DNA of 7,514 nt from an uncultured Lachnospiraceae bacterium (GTDB lineage Bacteria > Bacillota_A > Clostridia > Lachnospirales > Lachnospiraceae), in assembly GCA_910577835.1 (NCBI GenBank), contig CAJTOU010000086.1:1-7514 (forward strand), read 5' to 3'. Each line of letters begins with the position of its first letter. The first letter of the stretch is position 1. The notes beneath the pieces were generated by a model, which saw only the letters and a program-made list of their open reading frames with translations, searched no databases and was not told the DNA's origin. A program made the position numbers and the translations under genes. Positions 1 through 7,444 of the stretch are shown in pieces.

Positions 1-1
1 A

Positions 2-2776
2 CCCGAATCTGCATTGAATGATACAGCAGGGATTCAGTATGCGGAAAATGAAGTAGAGTGCTATCGGCAATGGTATTATTCTGCAGACACGAAAAAGTCG
101 GTGGATATGGTGCTTGTGATAAATGGTATTCCGGTGTTTGCTTTTGAATTAAAAAACCAGTACACAGGGCAGAATGTAGATAATGCCAAGACTCAATGGA
201 TGTATGACCGAGATCCAAGGGAGTTGTGTTTTCAATTTAATAAAAGGATTTTAGCGTATTTTTGCGTAGACCATACGGAAGTCTGGATGACAACAAAGCT
301 GGCAGGAAAAGATACCTACTTCTTGCCTTTTAACCAAGGTTCTAATGGGGCAGGTTCTGATGGCGGTGCGGGTAATTCGCCCAATCCGAACGGGTATCCT
401 ACGGCATATCTTTGGGAAAATGTATTCCAGAAAGACAGCATGTTGGATATTATCCAGAAGTTTATCAATTTGCAGAAAGAGAAAACATTGATATTTCCCC
501 GATATCATCAGTTAGATGTTGTTCGAAAATTGATTGCGGATGTACGGGAAAATGGCGCAGGCAGGAATTATTTGATTCAACATAGTGCAGGTTCCGGCAA
601 ATCCAATTCGATTGCGTGGACAGCATATCGTCTCGCATCGCTTTTTAATGAGAACAATAAGCCGGTATTTTCCAGTGTAATTGTTGTGACAGATAGAACT
701 GTGTTAGACGCACAACTTCAGGAAACAATTTCGGGATTTGACCATAAGTTAGGTGCCATAGAAACCATAGGAGAGGATAAAACTTCTCAACATTTGAAAA
801 ATGCAATTAATGACGGTGTGCGCATTATTGTTACGACTCTACAAAAGTTTCCAGTGATTTATACGGAAATTGATAAGGCAAATGGCAGATGCTTTGCTGT
901 TATTGTAGATGAAGCACATTCTTCTCAGACGGGCAGTTCGGCACTTAAATTGAAGACTGCGCTGGCAGATACAGAAGAAGCCCTAAGAGAGTATGCGGAG
1001 CGAGAGGGATTAGCGGAGGAAGAAGTTGATCTGGAAGACAGGCTTGTAAAAGAAATGATTGCGCAAGGCAAGCATAAGAATTTATCCTTTTTTTCCTTTA
1101 CTGCAACGCCAAAGGCGACTACGCTGGAAATGTTTGGGCAAGAGCAGGAGGATGGTTCTTTCCATCCATTCCATGTGTATAGCATGAGACAGGCGATTGA
1201 GGAGAAATTTATTCTGGATGTCCTTCAGAATTATATGACCTATAATACCTGTTTCCGAATTGCAAAAACTATGACAGATAATCCGGATGTTCCGTCCAGC
1301 AGGGCGGCAAAGGTGATCCGTAAATATCAGGAATTGCACCCATATAATATCAGTCAGAAATCACAGATTATTGTGGAGACATTCAGGGATACCACAAGGC
1401 ATAAGATTGATGGTAAAGGAAAGATGATGATAATCACATCGTCAAGACTGGCTGCTGTTCGCTATTACCACGAAATCAAACGTTATATTGAGGAAAAGAA
1501 GTATGATGACGTGGATATTCTGGTGGCTTTTTCCGGTGCCATTGACGATAAGGGCGAGGAATATACGGAATCAAAGCTGAATGTACGCAAAGATGGTTCC
1601 CATATTTCGGAAAATCAGACGAAAGCGGAGTTCCATGACAATTTTAATGTGCTGATTGTGGCGGAAAAATACCAGACGGGGTTTGATGAACCGCTTTTAC
1701 ATACGATGATTGTGGATAAGAAATTAAAGAATGTGAAAGCAGTGCAGACTTTGTCCCGATTGAACCGTACTTGCGAGGGTAAGACAGATACCTTTGTGCT
1801 GGATTTCGTAAATAAGGCGGAGGATATCAAGGACGCATTTCAGCCATTCTATCAGGAAACATTCTTGCAGGAAGAAGTAAACGCAGACTTATTGTATCAG
1901 ACACAGAGAGAATTGCGGGCGTATGGTATATACTCGGATGAGGATATTAAAGCTTTTACAGATGAGTATTACAAAAAAGGCAGGCAGGACAATAGAGCAA
2001 TGGGGCGAATGAGTAGTATTTTACTTCCTGTTTCCAATCGTTATAACAAAAAGACTCAAAATGAAAGATACCAATTTCGAAGACAGGTACGGAGTTTGAT
2101 TAAGTGGTATAGTTACATATCGCAGATATTGAGAATGTTTGATAAAGAGTTGCAGAAGGAATATGTATTTTGCTCATACCTAATTGGTTTATTGCCGAAA
2201 GACCCTGTAGAACTGATTGACTTGGAAGGTAAGCTGAAACTGGAATATTACAAATTGCAAAAGACATTCCAAGGTGAAATTGCTTTAGAAGAAGCAAAGA
2301 CAATGTATGTTCCAGCAAAGCACAAAGGCGTCAAGGGAATGGATGAAAAAACACCTTTGGATGAGGTGATTGCAAAGATTAATGAGAAATTTAAGGGCAA
2401 TTTTACGGAGGGGGATAAAGTTATTCTGTCAGCACTGAGGGATAAGTTGCTTTCTGATAAGAAGTTGAAAAAGATGGCGCAATCTTCTGACCCGCAGATT
2501 TTTGTGGAAAGTATTTTCCCCAAAGCGTTTGGTACGGCAGCACAGGATGGATATATGGAGGCACAAGAGTCGTATCAAAGTTTGTTTGAGGATACGGCTA
2601 AGTATAATGCGATTATGAGTGCGTTGGCGGAGGTTGTGTATCGGGAGATGAGGAAGAAGGACATAAAGGCTTTGGATGAGACGGGCGCTTATATATATGA
2701 GATGCCGCAGAATTTGTCTATGGTGGCAGAAGGGGCAATACCATATGGGAGAAAGGAAGAAGACAAACAGGAATAA
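2..2776 (+). CDS. hsdR: Type I restriction enzyme R subunit (HsdR), 5'-truncated by the window edge
   Basis: This is the motor and nuclease subunit of a type I restriction-modification complex. With HsdM and HsdS it binds unmodified DNA, translocates it using ATP, and cuts. The reading frame is open from base 2, and the TTG at 14 is an internal codon rather than the start. The PD-(D/E)xK nuclease is visible as Asp (104-106) and Glu-x-Lys (146-154), with the family spacing. The SF2 motor follows: Walker A with GSGKS (Lys at 599-601), the DEAH box (908-919), the TAT motif FTATP (about 1097-1111), motif V with YQTGFDEP (about 1670-1692), and motif VI with QTLSRLNR (about 1744-1767). The rest is the helical C-terminal part that contacts the methylase core. 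By comparison with EcoR124I-type HsdR (about 1040 residues, catalytic Asp near 151), roughly 115 N-terminal residues lie upstream. No frameshift or lost catalytic residue is seen, so the enzyme should be active. It is less AT-rich than the next two genes. Confidence 0.96.
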   Translation, partial: PESALNDTAGIQYAENEVECYRQWYYSADTKKSVDMVLVINGIPVFAFELKNQYTGQNVDNAKTQWMYDRDPRELCFQFNKRILAYFCVDHTEVWMTTKLAGKDTYFLPFNQGSNGAGSDGGAGNSPNPNGYPTAYLWENVFQKDSMLDIIQKFINLQKEKTLIFPRYHQLDVVRKLIADVRENGAGRNYLIQHSAGSGKSNSIAWTAYRLASLFNENNKPVFSSVIVVTDRTVLDAQLQETISGFDHKLGAIETIGEDKTSQHLKNAINDGVRIIVTTLQKFPVIYTEIDKANGRCFAVIVDEAHSSQTGSSALKLKTALADTEEALREYAEREGLAEEEVDLEDRLVKEMIAQGKHKNLSFFSFTATPKATTLEMFGQEQEDGSFHPFHVYSMRQAIEEKFILDVLQNYMTYNTCFRIAKTMTDNPDVPSSRAAKVIRKYQELHPYNISQKSQIIVETFRDTTRHKIDGKGKMMIITSSRLAAVRYYHEIKRYIEEKKYDDVDILVAFSGAIDDKGEEYTESKLNVRKDGSHISENQTKAEFHDNFNVLIVAEKYQTGFDEPLLHTMIVDKKLKNVKAVQTLSRLNRTCEGKTDTFVLDFVNKAEDIKDAFQPFYQETFLQEEVNADLLYQTQRELRAYGIYSDEDIKAFTDEYYKKGRQDNRAMGRMSSILLPVSNRYNKKTQNERYQFRRQVRSLIKWYSYISQILRMFDKELQKEYVFCSYLIGLLPKDPVELIDLEGKLKLEYYKLQKTFQGEIALEEAKTMYVPAKHKGVKGMDEKTPLDEVIAKINEKFKGNFTEGDKVILSALRDKLLSDKKLKKMAQSSDPQIFVESIFPKAFGTAAQDGYMEAQESYQSLFEDTAKYNAIMSALAEVVYREMRKKDIKALDETGAYIYEMPQNLSMVAEGAIPYGRKEEDKQE

Positions 2777-2872
2777 TGTAAGTAAAGTACGAGGAATAAT
2801 AGTGTTATATAAACATAAATAATGCAGATATGAGATTAATTAATAAAAGGAATAGGGAGAGGCTAAAAGATA

Positions 2873-5800
2873 ATGGATGAGAGAATGAGAAGTTTTATAG
2901 AGCGTTTAAATTTTGGACAACCGTATTTATTGCTGGGACAACAATATTTAGCAGAAACCATTACTGATAAATTTTACGAAGTTGTGTCAGAACGATTGGG
3001 AAGCAATAAAAAAGATTGCAATATTTTTTTAGAATTGGATGAACTTTCAAACAATGTTGAAGATACACTTCAGTGGCTACAAACAGAGGCAGATTATGTT
3101 ACATTACCTGATTGGGGTAAATATCTTTCAAAAATACAGTGGAATGGAATCATTACAACTTCTGTAGACTATTTCGTTGAAAAAATGTTGCGGCTTGAAA
3201 TGAGAGAGATACAACCAATTTATCAGTATGGAAAAGGCTTGCCATACAATTTTAAAAGCAAACAGATTCTTCACATTTCATATTTGTATGGCTGCTTAAA
3301 TCAAAGTATGGATGAAATAAAACCGCCATGCTCTATTTTTGATTTTTCAACATATACAGCAAATGCGTCACTTCTTTTAAATCAGATAGATAGAGAGTTT
3401 TTATCTCCTATGGGAATGTTTGTAATAGACGGCTATGACTATGATAAGGATTGGATGAAGGATGATGTTCTGTTTGCTGTGTGTAAAAAACTTGCAAAAG
3501 AACAGGTTTTCTATTTTGGATTTAAAGATGAATATCTACAGAGCAAATACATCGAAAAATTAGTCAAAGATGGAATTATTGTACCAATAAAAGATTCATT
3601 AATATCTATTTTAGAAGAAGCAGAAACAGCCGGATTGCTAGAAAACTATGTGGAAAATATAAACACGAATGATTTAATTATTTCGATTGCAGGAGAACGA
3701 AGGGTATTTCCTAGAAAGAAATTGAGAAATATTTCAAGAACTTGTAAAGTATTAGATGATTTTCGGTTTGAATTTGATGCTATTTCATCGTCGGAAGAAA
3801 AAGAACTATTTAGGGATTTTTTATATAGATCATCAATGGAACCGGTATGGGAAGCGTTTTATTATGGGATGAATATAGTTAGAGAATATGAGAATATTGC
3901 GTTTAATGATATTATAGGTATTTTAAATAGTGACTCATTATTTAAGAAGCCGATTATTCTCTATGGACAAACGGGAACTGGAAAATCGGTAGCATTAGCG
4001 AGTCTGGCTTATAGGATTAAAGTGCAAAAAAAATATCCTGTATTATTTATAGACGGGAAAACCACAGAGCCACATCGTGAAGATATAGAACAATTTTGTT
4101 CGTGGTGTGATGATGTGAATGTTGCTATTTTTTGGGATGCATCCACGCATGGAAATGATATAAGCAAATACTTTGATTTGAATAATTATTTGGCATCAAA
4201 AGGAAAGAAAGCAGTTATAATTGGAACATCATATAATTTGGATGAAGATATAAGAAACTCATATAATGCATTATATGTGGAAGCACCCATTGACATTGTT
4301 TCGAGGGCAGAAATTAATAATTTTAAACAAAATTATGAAAAGTTTGCGGGGAAAAACCTAGATGATATGTGGACATCGAAATATGATAACAATTTTTTGG
4401 TGGCATTATATCGTATGCTTCCGGGAACAAACTATAGTATTAGAAAAGGACTTTTAAGAGAAATAGATGTGGATACTATTGAATTGAGTGAGTTAGTGAC
4501 ACTTGAGGATAAGAATACGCCTATGATGGCGTTATTACAAAAGTGTGGTATACCAATTTCTTCGGATGAGGAACAAAAAATTTCTAATAAAGTTAGCATA
4601 GGAAAGATAATAAAAATAGTTTCAATGATTGGGCAATATGGAATTGCTATTCCGTTTGATGTTATTTTTAGAATGCTGAGTGGAGATGTGTCATATTTTG
4701 TTGGTAGCTTGTTAGAGAAAATAGACTTCCTTCATGTTGAGACAGATATGAATGGTAATATAAATGTATTTCCAAGAAGTAGTTTAGAAGCACAGATTGT
4801 TGCAAATTCTTCGCTAGTTCAGATTAGTGAACAGGTGGAGATAATCAAAGAGGTTGTAGAAAACATAACAGAGAAAGAATTAAATTTTTTAGTAACCCTT
4901 TTGAAAGCGATAGGACCTAATGGAACTGTAGGAGATGGAGAATTTAAAAGTTACTATAAAGACATAGCTGAAACAGTTGGGGAATTACGTAATAATTGTG
5001 GGATATACAATGCAAGTACTATTTTACAAGAAGCATCATATATACGAGAATATTTTAAAAATAGTGATGAAAAAGAGTGTGATATACAAGTTCTTATAGA
5101 AACTCAAGAGTTGTTACTTAGAGAGCTTAATAATATAGAGGGAAAGAAAGATGATTTTACTCTCAGAAATTCGTATGGACAATTGTTGATTGAACTATCA
5201 TCAAATATAGGAGCAGAATTGACATTTTATTGCGAAATAGGAAGTAACCTGAATAGAATATTAGGAGTGTATCACAAATTAGAATGCTATTTGGAAGAAG
5301 CATTGATTTATTCTCCAGACCCATACTATCCAGTAGATATCTGGGCATGGTCCGCAAGTAATGTTCTCCGAACTGATATTGCAAATGATGAAAAGACTAA
5401 TATAGTGGGGAAATTGGTATCATTATTTGAAAATGTCGTTGCAGAGAATCCGGAAATCAAATATAGAGAAGATTATAATAAACGTATTCTTATGGTAGAT
5501 TCATTTGAGAGTGACGAAAAAATTACAGATGAGGCATTTGAACGTTTGCTTGCGATTAAATCGGATTCCGGTATATATCTTAGAGCAAGGAACAAGTTAC
5601 GGGGGATAGATATTACTCAAAAGATAGCTAATGCAGATATAGGTAGAGTGAAAGAAACAATAAAGTATTTAGAAACAGAAAAATTCCAATCAGTTGTGAC
5701 TGAAAGTACAAAATGTTTGTCCTTGCTGCTAAAGCTTTACTGGCTTGTGATGGCGAAAGAACCATTATTTTTTGTAGAGAAAAAGGTTTTGCCTTTTGAT

Positions 5801-6220
5801 AGAGAAACATGGGAAAAATTGTATTTTTTACTAGAGCGTATTGAGGAATTGGTTGAAGAAGTATCACCACAGAATAAATATTTGAAAGGAGTATGTGAAT
5901 TTCATTTAGGAAAAGTAAATGATTGTTTCAATCATTTTGAGGAGATAAGAAACAATTATTATTTTGGAGCAAGGAGGCCAATTCTGTATTATATTGCTTC
6001 TAAGGTTGATGAAGGTGGTAAGGTAAGGGGGTTCTCAGGGCAGTTAAAAAAAGTTGAAAAAGAAAAAGGACGTGCAAAATTCTATATACCTACAATAAGA
6101 AAGACCTTGTTCTATTATAATTATGATTTTGTGTCTAGAGATTTAGAAGAGAATATAGAATATGGTGGTATACACATTGGCTTCAGTTTTATGGGAATTA
6201 GAATTTCGGATATTGAGTAA
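2873..6220 (+). CDS. Large STAND-type P-loop NTPase with degenerate SIR2-like N-terminus and cold-shock-like C-terminal tail; putative defence protein
   Basis: A 1115-residue cytoplasmic protein with no signal peptide or membrane segment. The ATG at 2873 is chosen because AGGGAGAGG (2854-2862) sits 10 bases upstream. Residues about 15-240 read like a SIR2/Rossmann domain: a hydrophobic strand ending LLLGQQYL (19-26), IITTSVDYFVE (93-103), YLYG (137-140) and FVIDGYDYDKD (183-193). The residues usual at the catalytic positions (GAGxS, the Asn of TTNxD, the His of HG) are not conserved. The NTPase core follows: Walker A GQTGTGKS (365-372, Lys371), a Walker B-like VAIFWD (417-422) and a sensor-like strand VIIGTS (448-453). 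Residues about 540-1045 appear helical, with a TPR-like stretch near 1001-1030. The last ~65 residues resemble an OB/cold-shock barrel. This order (effector-like N-terminus, NTPase, helical sensor) matches STAND immune proteins such as the SIR2-bearing Avs types. Exact family and activity are inferred. The gene is strongly AT-rich and is followed after 14 bases by a probable partner gene. Confidence 0.8.
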   Translation: MDERMRSFIERLNFGQPYLLLGQQYLAETITDKFYEVVSERLGSNKKDCNIFLELDELSNNVEDTLQWLQTEADYVTLPDWGKYLSKIQWNGIITTSVDYFVEKMLRLEMREIQPIYQYGKGLPYNFKSKQILHISYLYGCLNQSMDEIKPPCSIFDFSTYTANASLLLNQIDREFLSPMGMFVIDGYDYDKDWMKDDVLFAVCKKLAKEQVFYFGFKDEYLQSKYIEKLVKDGIIVPIKDSLISILEEAETAGLLENYVENINTNDLIISIAGERRVFPRKKLRNISRTCKVLDDFRFEFDAISSSEEKELFRDFLYRSSMEPVWEAFYYGMNIVREYENIAFNDIIGILNSDSLFKKPIILYGQTGTGKSVALASLAYRIKVQKKYPVLFIDGKTTEPHREDIEQFCSWCDDVNVAIFWDASTHGNDISKYFDLNNYLASKGKKAVIIGTSYNLDEDIRNSYNALYVEAPIDIVSRAEINNFKQNYEKFAGKNLDDMWTSKYDNNFLVALYRMLPGTNYSIRKGLLREIDVDTIELSELVTLEDKNTPMMALLQKCGIPISSDEEQKISNKVSIGKIIKIVSMIGQYGIAIPFDVIFRMLSGDVSYFVGSLLEKIDFLHVETDMNGNINVFPRSSLEAQIVANSSLVQISEQVEIIKEVVENITEKELNFLVTLLKAIGPNGTVGDGEFKSYYKDIAETVGELRNNCGIYNASTILQEASYIREYFKNSDEKECDIQVLIETQELLLRELNNIEGKKDDFTLRNSYGQLLIELSSNIGAELTFYCEIGSNLNRILGVYHKLECYLEEALIYSPDPYYPVDIWAWSASNVLRTDIANDEKTNIVGKLVSLFENVVAENPEIKYREDYNKRILMVDSFESDEKITDEAFERLLAIKSDSGIYLRARNKLRGIDITQKIANADIGRVKETIKYLETEKFQSVVTESTKCLSLLLKLYWLVMAKEPLFFVEKKVLPFDRETWEKLYFLLERIEELVEEVSPQNKYLKGVCEFHLGKVNDCFNHFEEIRNNYYFGARRPILYYIASKVDEGGKVRGFSGQLKKVEKEKGRAKFYIPTIRKTLFYYNYDFVSRDLEENIEYGGIHIGFSFMGIRISDIE

Positions 6221-6234
6221 AGGGGAATTGACAA

Positions 6235-7140
6235 ATGGATAATAGAAATAAATTGCTGATAATATCCGAAATGATAAAACAGATAAATGATATGACTAAA
6301 AAAATGGAAAGCAATATTCTATTCTTTTCCGAGACACATCAAAAATTGCGTTCGGATATTGAGAATGAAGCAGCATATTATGTTAATATTGATTATTTTT
6401 ATGGCTTGTTTTTTGAACGATGTGATATTTATAGAGAATTTATTATGCAGAAGATATTGTTATTTAATTTAGAGTATGAAAAGGTGAAATCTTCATTAAC
6501 ACTTATACATGATCTCAGAACATATAAGAGTCATACGCTAGATAAAGCAAAAGTGCATGATAACAGTGTGATTGAACGAGTTGAAAAATGGCATTTTAGA
6601 TTGATAGGGAGCAAAAGGATTGGCGATGGAGATTATCTGGTTTGTTCGAATGAATTGATTGATTTGGCGAAAAATATTCTTGATGCGATGTTATATTGTA
6701 TAGAACAAATAGGGAGGGATAGCAGAAAAGAACAAATGATTCATGAAATGCTTATGGCAAAGGATAGTTATTGCCCTGATTTCTATATTGAAAGTCAATT
6801 TAAAGAGATAATGACAACGCTGGAGGTAAAAGCAGATGCACATGTGCTTACAAAAACATATGGAAAGAATATACGCAATAAAATGAAATTGTTTAGCTCG
6901 CTTTCGCCAGAAGAGCATAAAGAAAAAATAGGATTATTGATAGAACAGATTCTTTTTTCTAAAGATATTAATATCTGTCCATTGGGTGGGAAACGGATAA
7001 TGGAAGAATTTGGATTGATTCCAGGAAAAGAATTAGGAAACCTGAAAAGGAAAGCTATAGAATTATCACAGGAAGATCCATACCGCTCAGAAGAGCAATT
7101 GCTTATATTATTGAAAGACTGGAAAGAGAGTGTGGACTAA
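6235..7140 (+). CDS. Uncharacterised 301-residue protein with HEPN-like R-x4-H motif and CCA-enzyme-like tail; probable partner of the upstream NTPase
   Basis: I do not recognise this protein as a named family. The ATG at 6235 is preceded by AAAGGGGA (6219-6226), which overlaps the stop codon of the NTPase gene, so the two genes are almost certainly co-transcribed and probably translationally coupled. The protein is soluble, charged and predominantly helical, with no signal peptide or membrane segment. Residues 91-100 contain a potential HEPN ribonuclease motif, R95-TYKS-H100, at the end of a long helix (about 60-94) and followed by more helices (about 139-162), the arrangement expected of a HEPN bundle. 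Residues about 225-297 form a separate unit. It contains GGKRIMEEFGLIPGKELG (251-268), which resembles the C-terminal helical tail of CCA-adding enzymes/poly(A) polymerases, where a G-x-x-(I/L)-M...PG-x-x-(I/V)-G pattern recurs. If both resemblances hold, an RNA or tRNA substrate is plausible. Otherwise it remains a hypothetical accessory or antitoxin-like partner. Base composition matches the NTPase gene rather than hsdR. Confidence 0.85.
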   Translation: MDNRNKLLIISEMIKQINDMTKKMESNILFFSETHQKLRSDIENEAAYYVNIDYFYGLFFERCDIYREFIMQKILLFNLEYEKVKSSLTLIHDLRTYKSHTLDKAKVHDNSVIERVEKWHFRLIGSKRIGDGDYLVCSNELIDLAKNILDAMLYCIEQIGRDSRKEQMIHEMLMAKDSYCPDFYIESQFKEIMTTLEVKADAHVLTKTYGKNIRNKMKLFSSLSPEEHKEKIGLLIEQILFSKDINICPLGGKRIMEEFGLIPGKELGNLKRKAIELSQEDPYRSEEQLLILLKDWKESVD

Positions 7141-7150
7141 TTAGTAAAAA

Positions 7151-7160
7151 ATGACGTCAT
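7151..7160. repeat. Perfect 10-bp palindrome ATGACGTCAT
   Basis: ATGACGTCAT is its own reverse complement and starts 11 bases after the stop of the 301-residue gene. It could be a dimeric-regulator or excisionase site, or chance. Symmetry does not extend beyond 10 bp. Confidence 0.4.
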
Positions 7161-7247
7161 CATACCAAAAATATTCCGATATAATACTTTATATTTTCCT
7201 TAATACAAACTTTGTTCAACGAGATGTGTGTGGTTACCTAATGTCTT

Positions 7248-7269
7248 TGGCTACAAAATGGCTACAAAA
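7248..7269 (+). repeat. Two tandem 11-bp direct repeats (TGGCTACAAAA)2
   Basis: TGGCTACAAAA occurs at 7248-7258 and again, with no spacer, at 7259-7269. Its 7-bp core TGGCTAC recurs at 7403-7409 inside the EF-Tu fragment, and a one-mismatch version (TGGTTAC) lies at 7231-7237. A short motif repeated in one orientation beside an integration junction fits binding sites for a tyrosine recombinase or its directionality factor. The repeat is seen directly; the role is inferred. Confidence 0.6.
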
Positions 7270-7365
7270 ATCCTGAAAACACAGAGAAAATCAATATTTT
7301 CAGAAAATCTAACGACAGAAAACCCCTAAAACACGCCATCTGTCACCAAAGGTTCCCCCAACCTA

Positions 7366-7422
7366 ATCCGTGAGGGCGGACGTACAGTAGGTTCAGGTCG
7401 TGTGGCTACGATTATTGAGTAA
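7366..7422 (+). pseudogene. tuf: 3'-terminal fragment of an elongation factor Tu gene (last 18 codons and stop)
   Basis: The frame starting ATC at 7366 reads IREGGRTVGSGRVATIIE followed by TAA. This is the near-invariant C-terminus of bacterial EF-Tu, normally preceded by an RFA-type sequence. Upstream in the same frame the similarity stops abruptly after ASN-LEU codons (7360-7365), and a stop occurs at 7327, so the 375-odd residues that should precede it are missing. The fragment has no start or ribosome site and cannot be expressed. It is followed by a terminator at the distance expected for an intact tuf gene, so the flank to the right is probably the original chromosome. Best explanation: an integrative element inserted into the tuf 3' end and displaced this piece, making it one att half-site. 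A local deletion or rearrangement is the alternative. Confidence 0.85.
7366..7422. other. Putative attachment site (attR/attL) of an element integrated in tuf
   Basis: The abrupt change from element-like AT-rich sequence to conserved tuf coding sequence near 7366 marks a candidate recombination boundary. Integrases that use the 3' end of a conserved gene usually carry a replacement end, so a near-identical copy of part of this segment should be fused to the rest of tuf at the other end of the element, to the left of this window. The integrase gene itself is not in the window. The exact crossover cannot be fixed without the other junction. Confidence 0.55.
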
Positions 7423-7444
7423 TCAGTAAGAAGCTAGATTTTAT

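Larger units (their letters stand above)
7141..7365. other. Non-coding right end of the putative integrated element
   Basis: This AT-rich stretch lies between the last cargo gene and the EF-Tu fragment. No convincing gene is present: the open frames on either strand are short, and none has both a start and a ribosome site. It holds the palindrome ATGACGTCAT, a tandem 11-bp repeat, and a weak inverted repeat (CTGAAAA at 7273-7279 with TTTTCAG at 7297-7303, nested around GAAAAT/ATTTTC) that lacks a following T-run and is not a convincing terminator. A TATAAT lies at 7180-7185 but has no acceptable -35 partner. Short repeats next to a gene-fragment junction are typical of the arm region of an integrase attachment site, and that is the best reading of this segment. 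Confidence 0.5.

Noticed and set aside
14..16. TTG at 14 as the start of hsdR
   Set aside because: The frame is open to the window edge, and the codons just before (PESA) look like normal HsdR sequence. No ribosome site is visible and family length requires about 115 more residues upstream.
2803..2811. Extended -10 promoter (TGTTATATA) upstream of the NTPase gene
   Set aside because: The -10 is plausible, but the hexamer about 17 bp upstream (TAAAGT, 2783-2788) is a poor -35, and such AT-rich matches are common here. An internal promoter is possible but not supported.
2835..2844. Palindrome ATTAATTAAT between hsdR and the NTPase gene
   Set aside because: It contains only A and T in an AT-rich gap, so it is expected by chance, and no second copy was seen.
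7241..7276. Short ORF ATG...TGA of 11 codons across the tandem repeats
   Set aside because: It has no ribosome site and is too short; the coding pattern merely follows the 11-bp repeat.
7273..7303. Inverted repeat CTGAAAA/TTTTCAG as a terminator for the cargo operon
   Set aside because: The stem is short and AT-rich, the loop is long, and no T-run follows.
7242..7372. Open frame of about 43 codons reading WLQNGYKNPEN through the repeats, possibly an integrase C-terminal remnant
   Set aside because: There is no start codon or ribosome site, and no recombinase catalytic motif can be seen; better explained as att-arm DNA.
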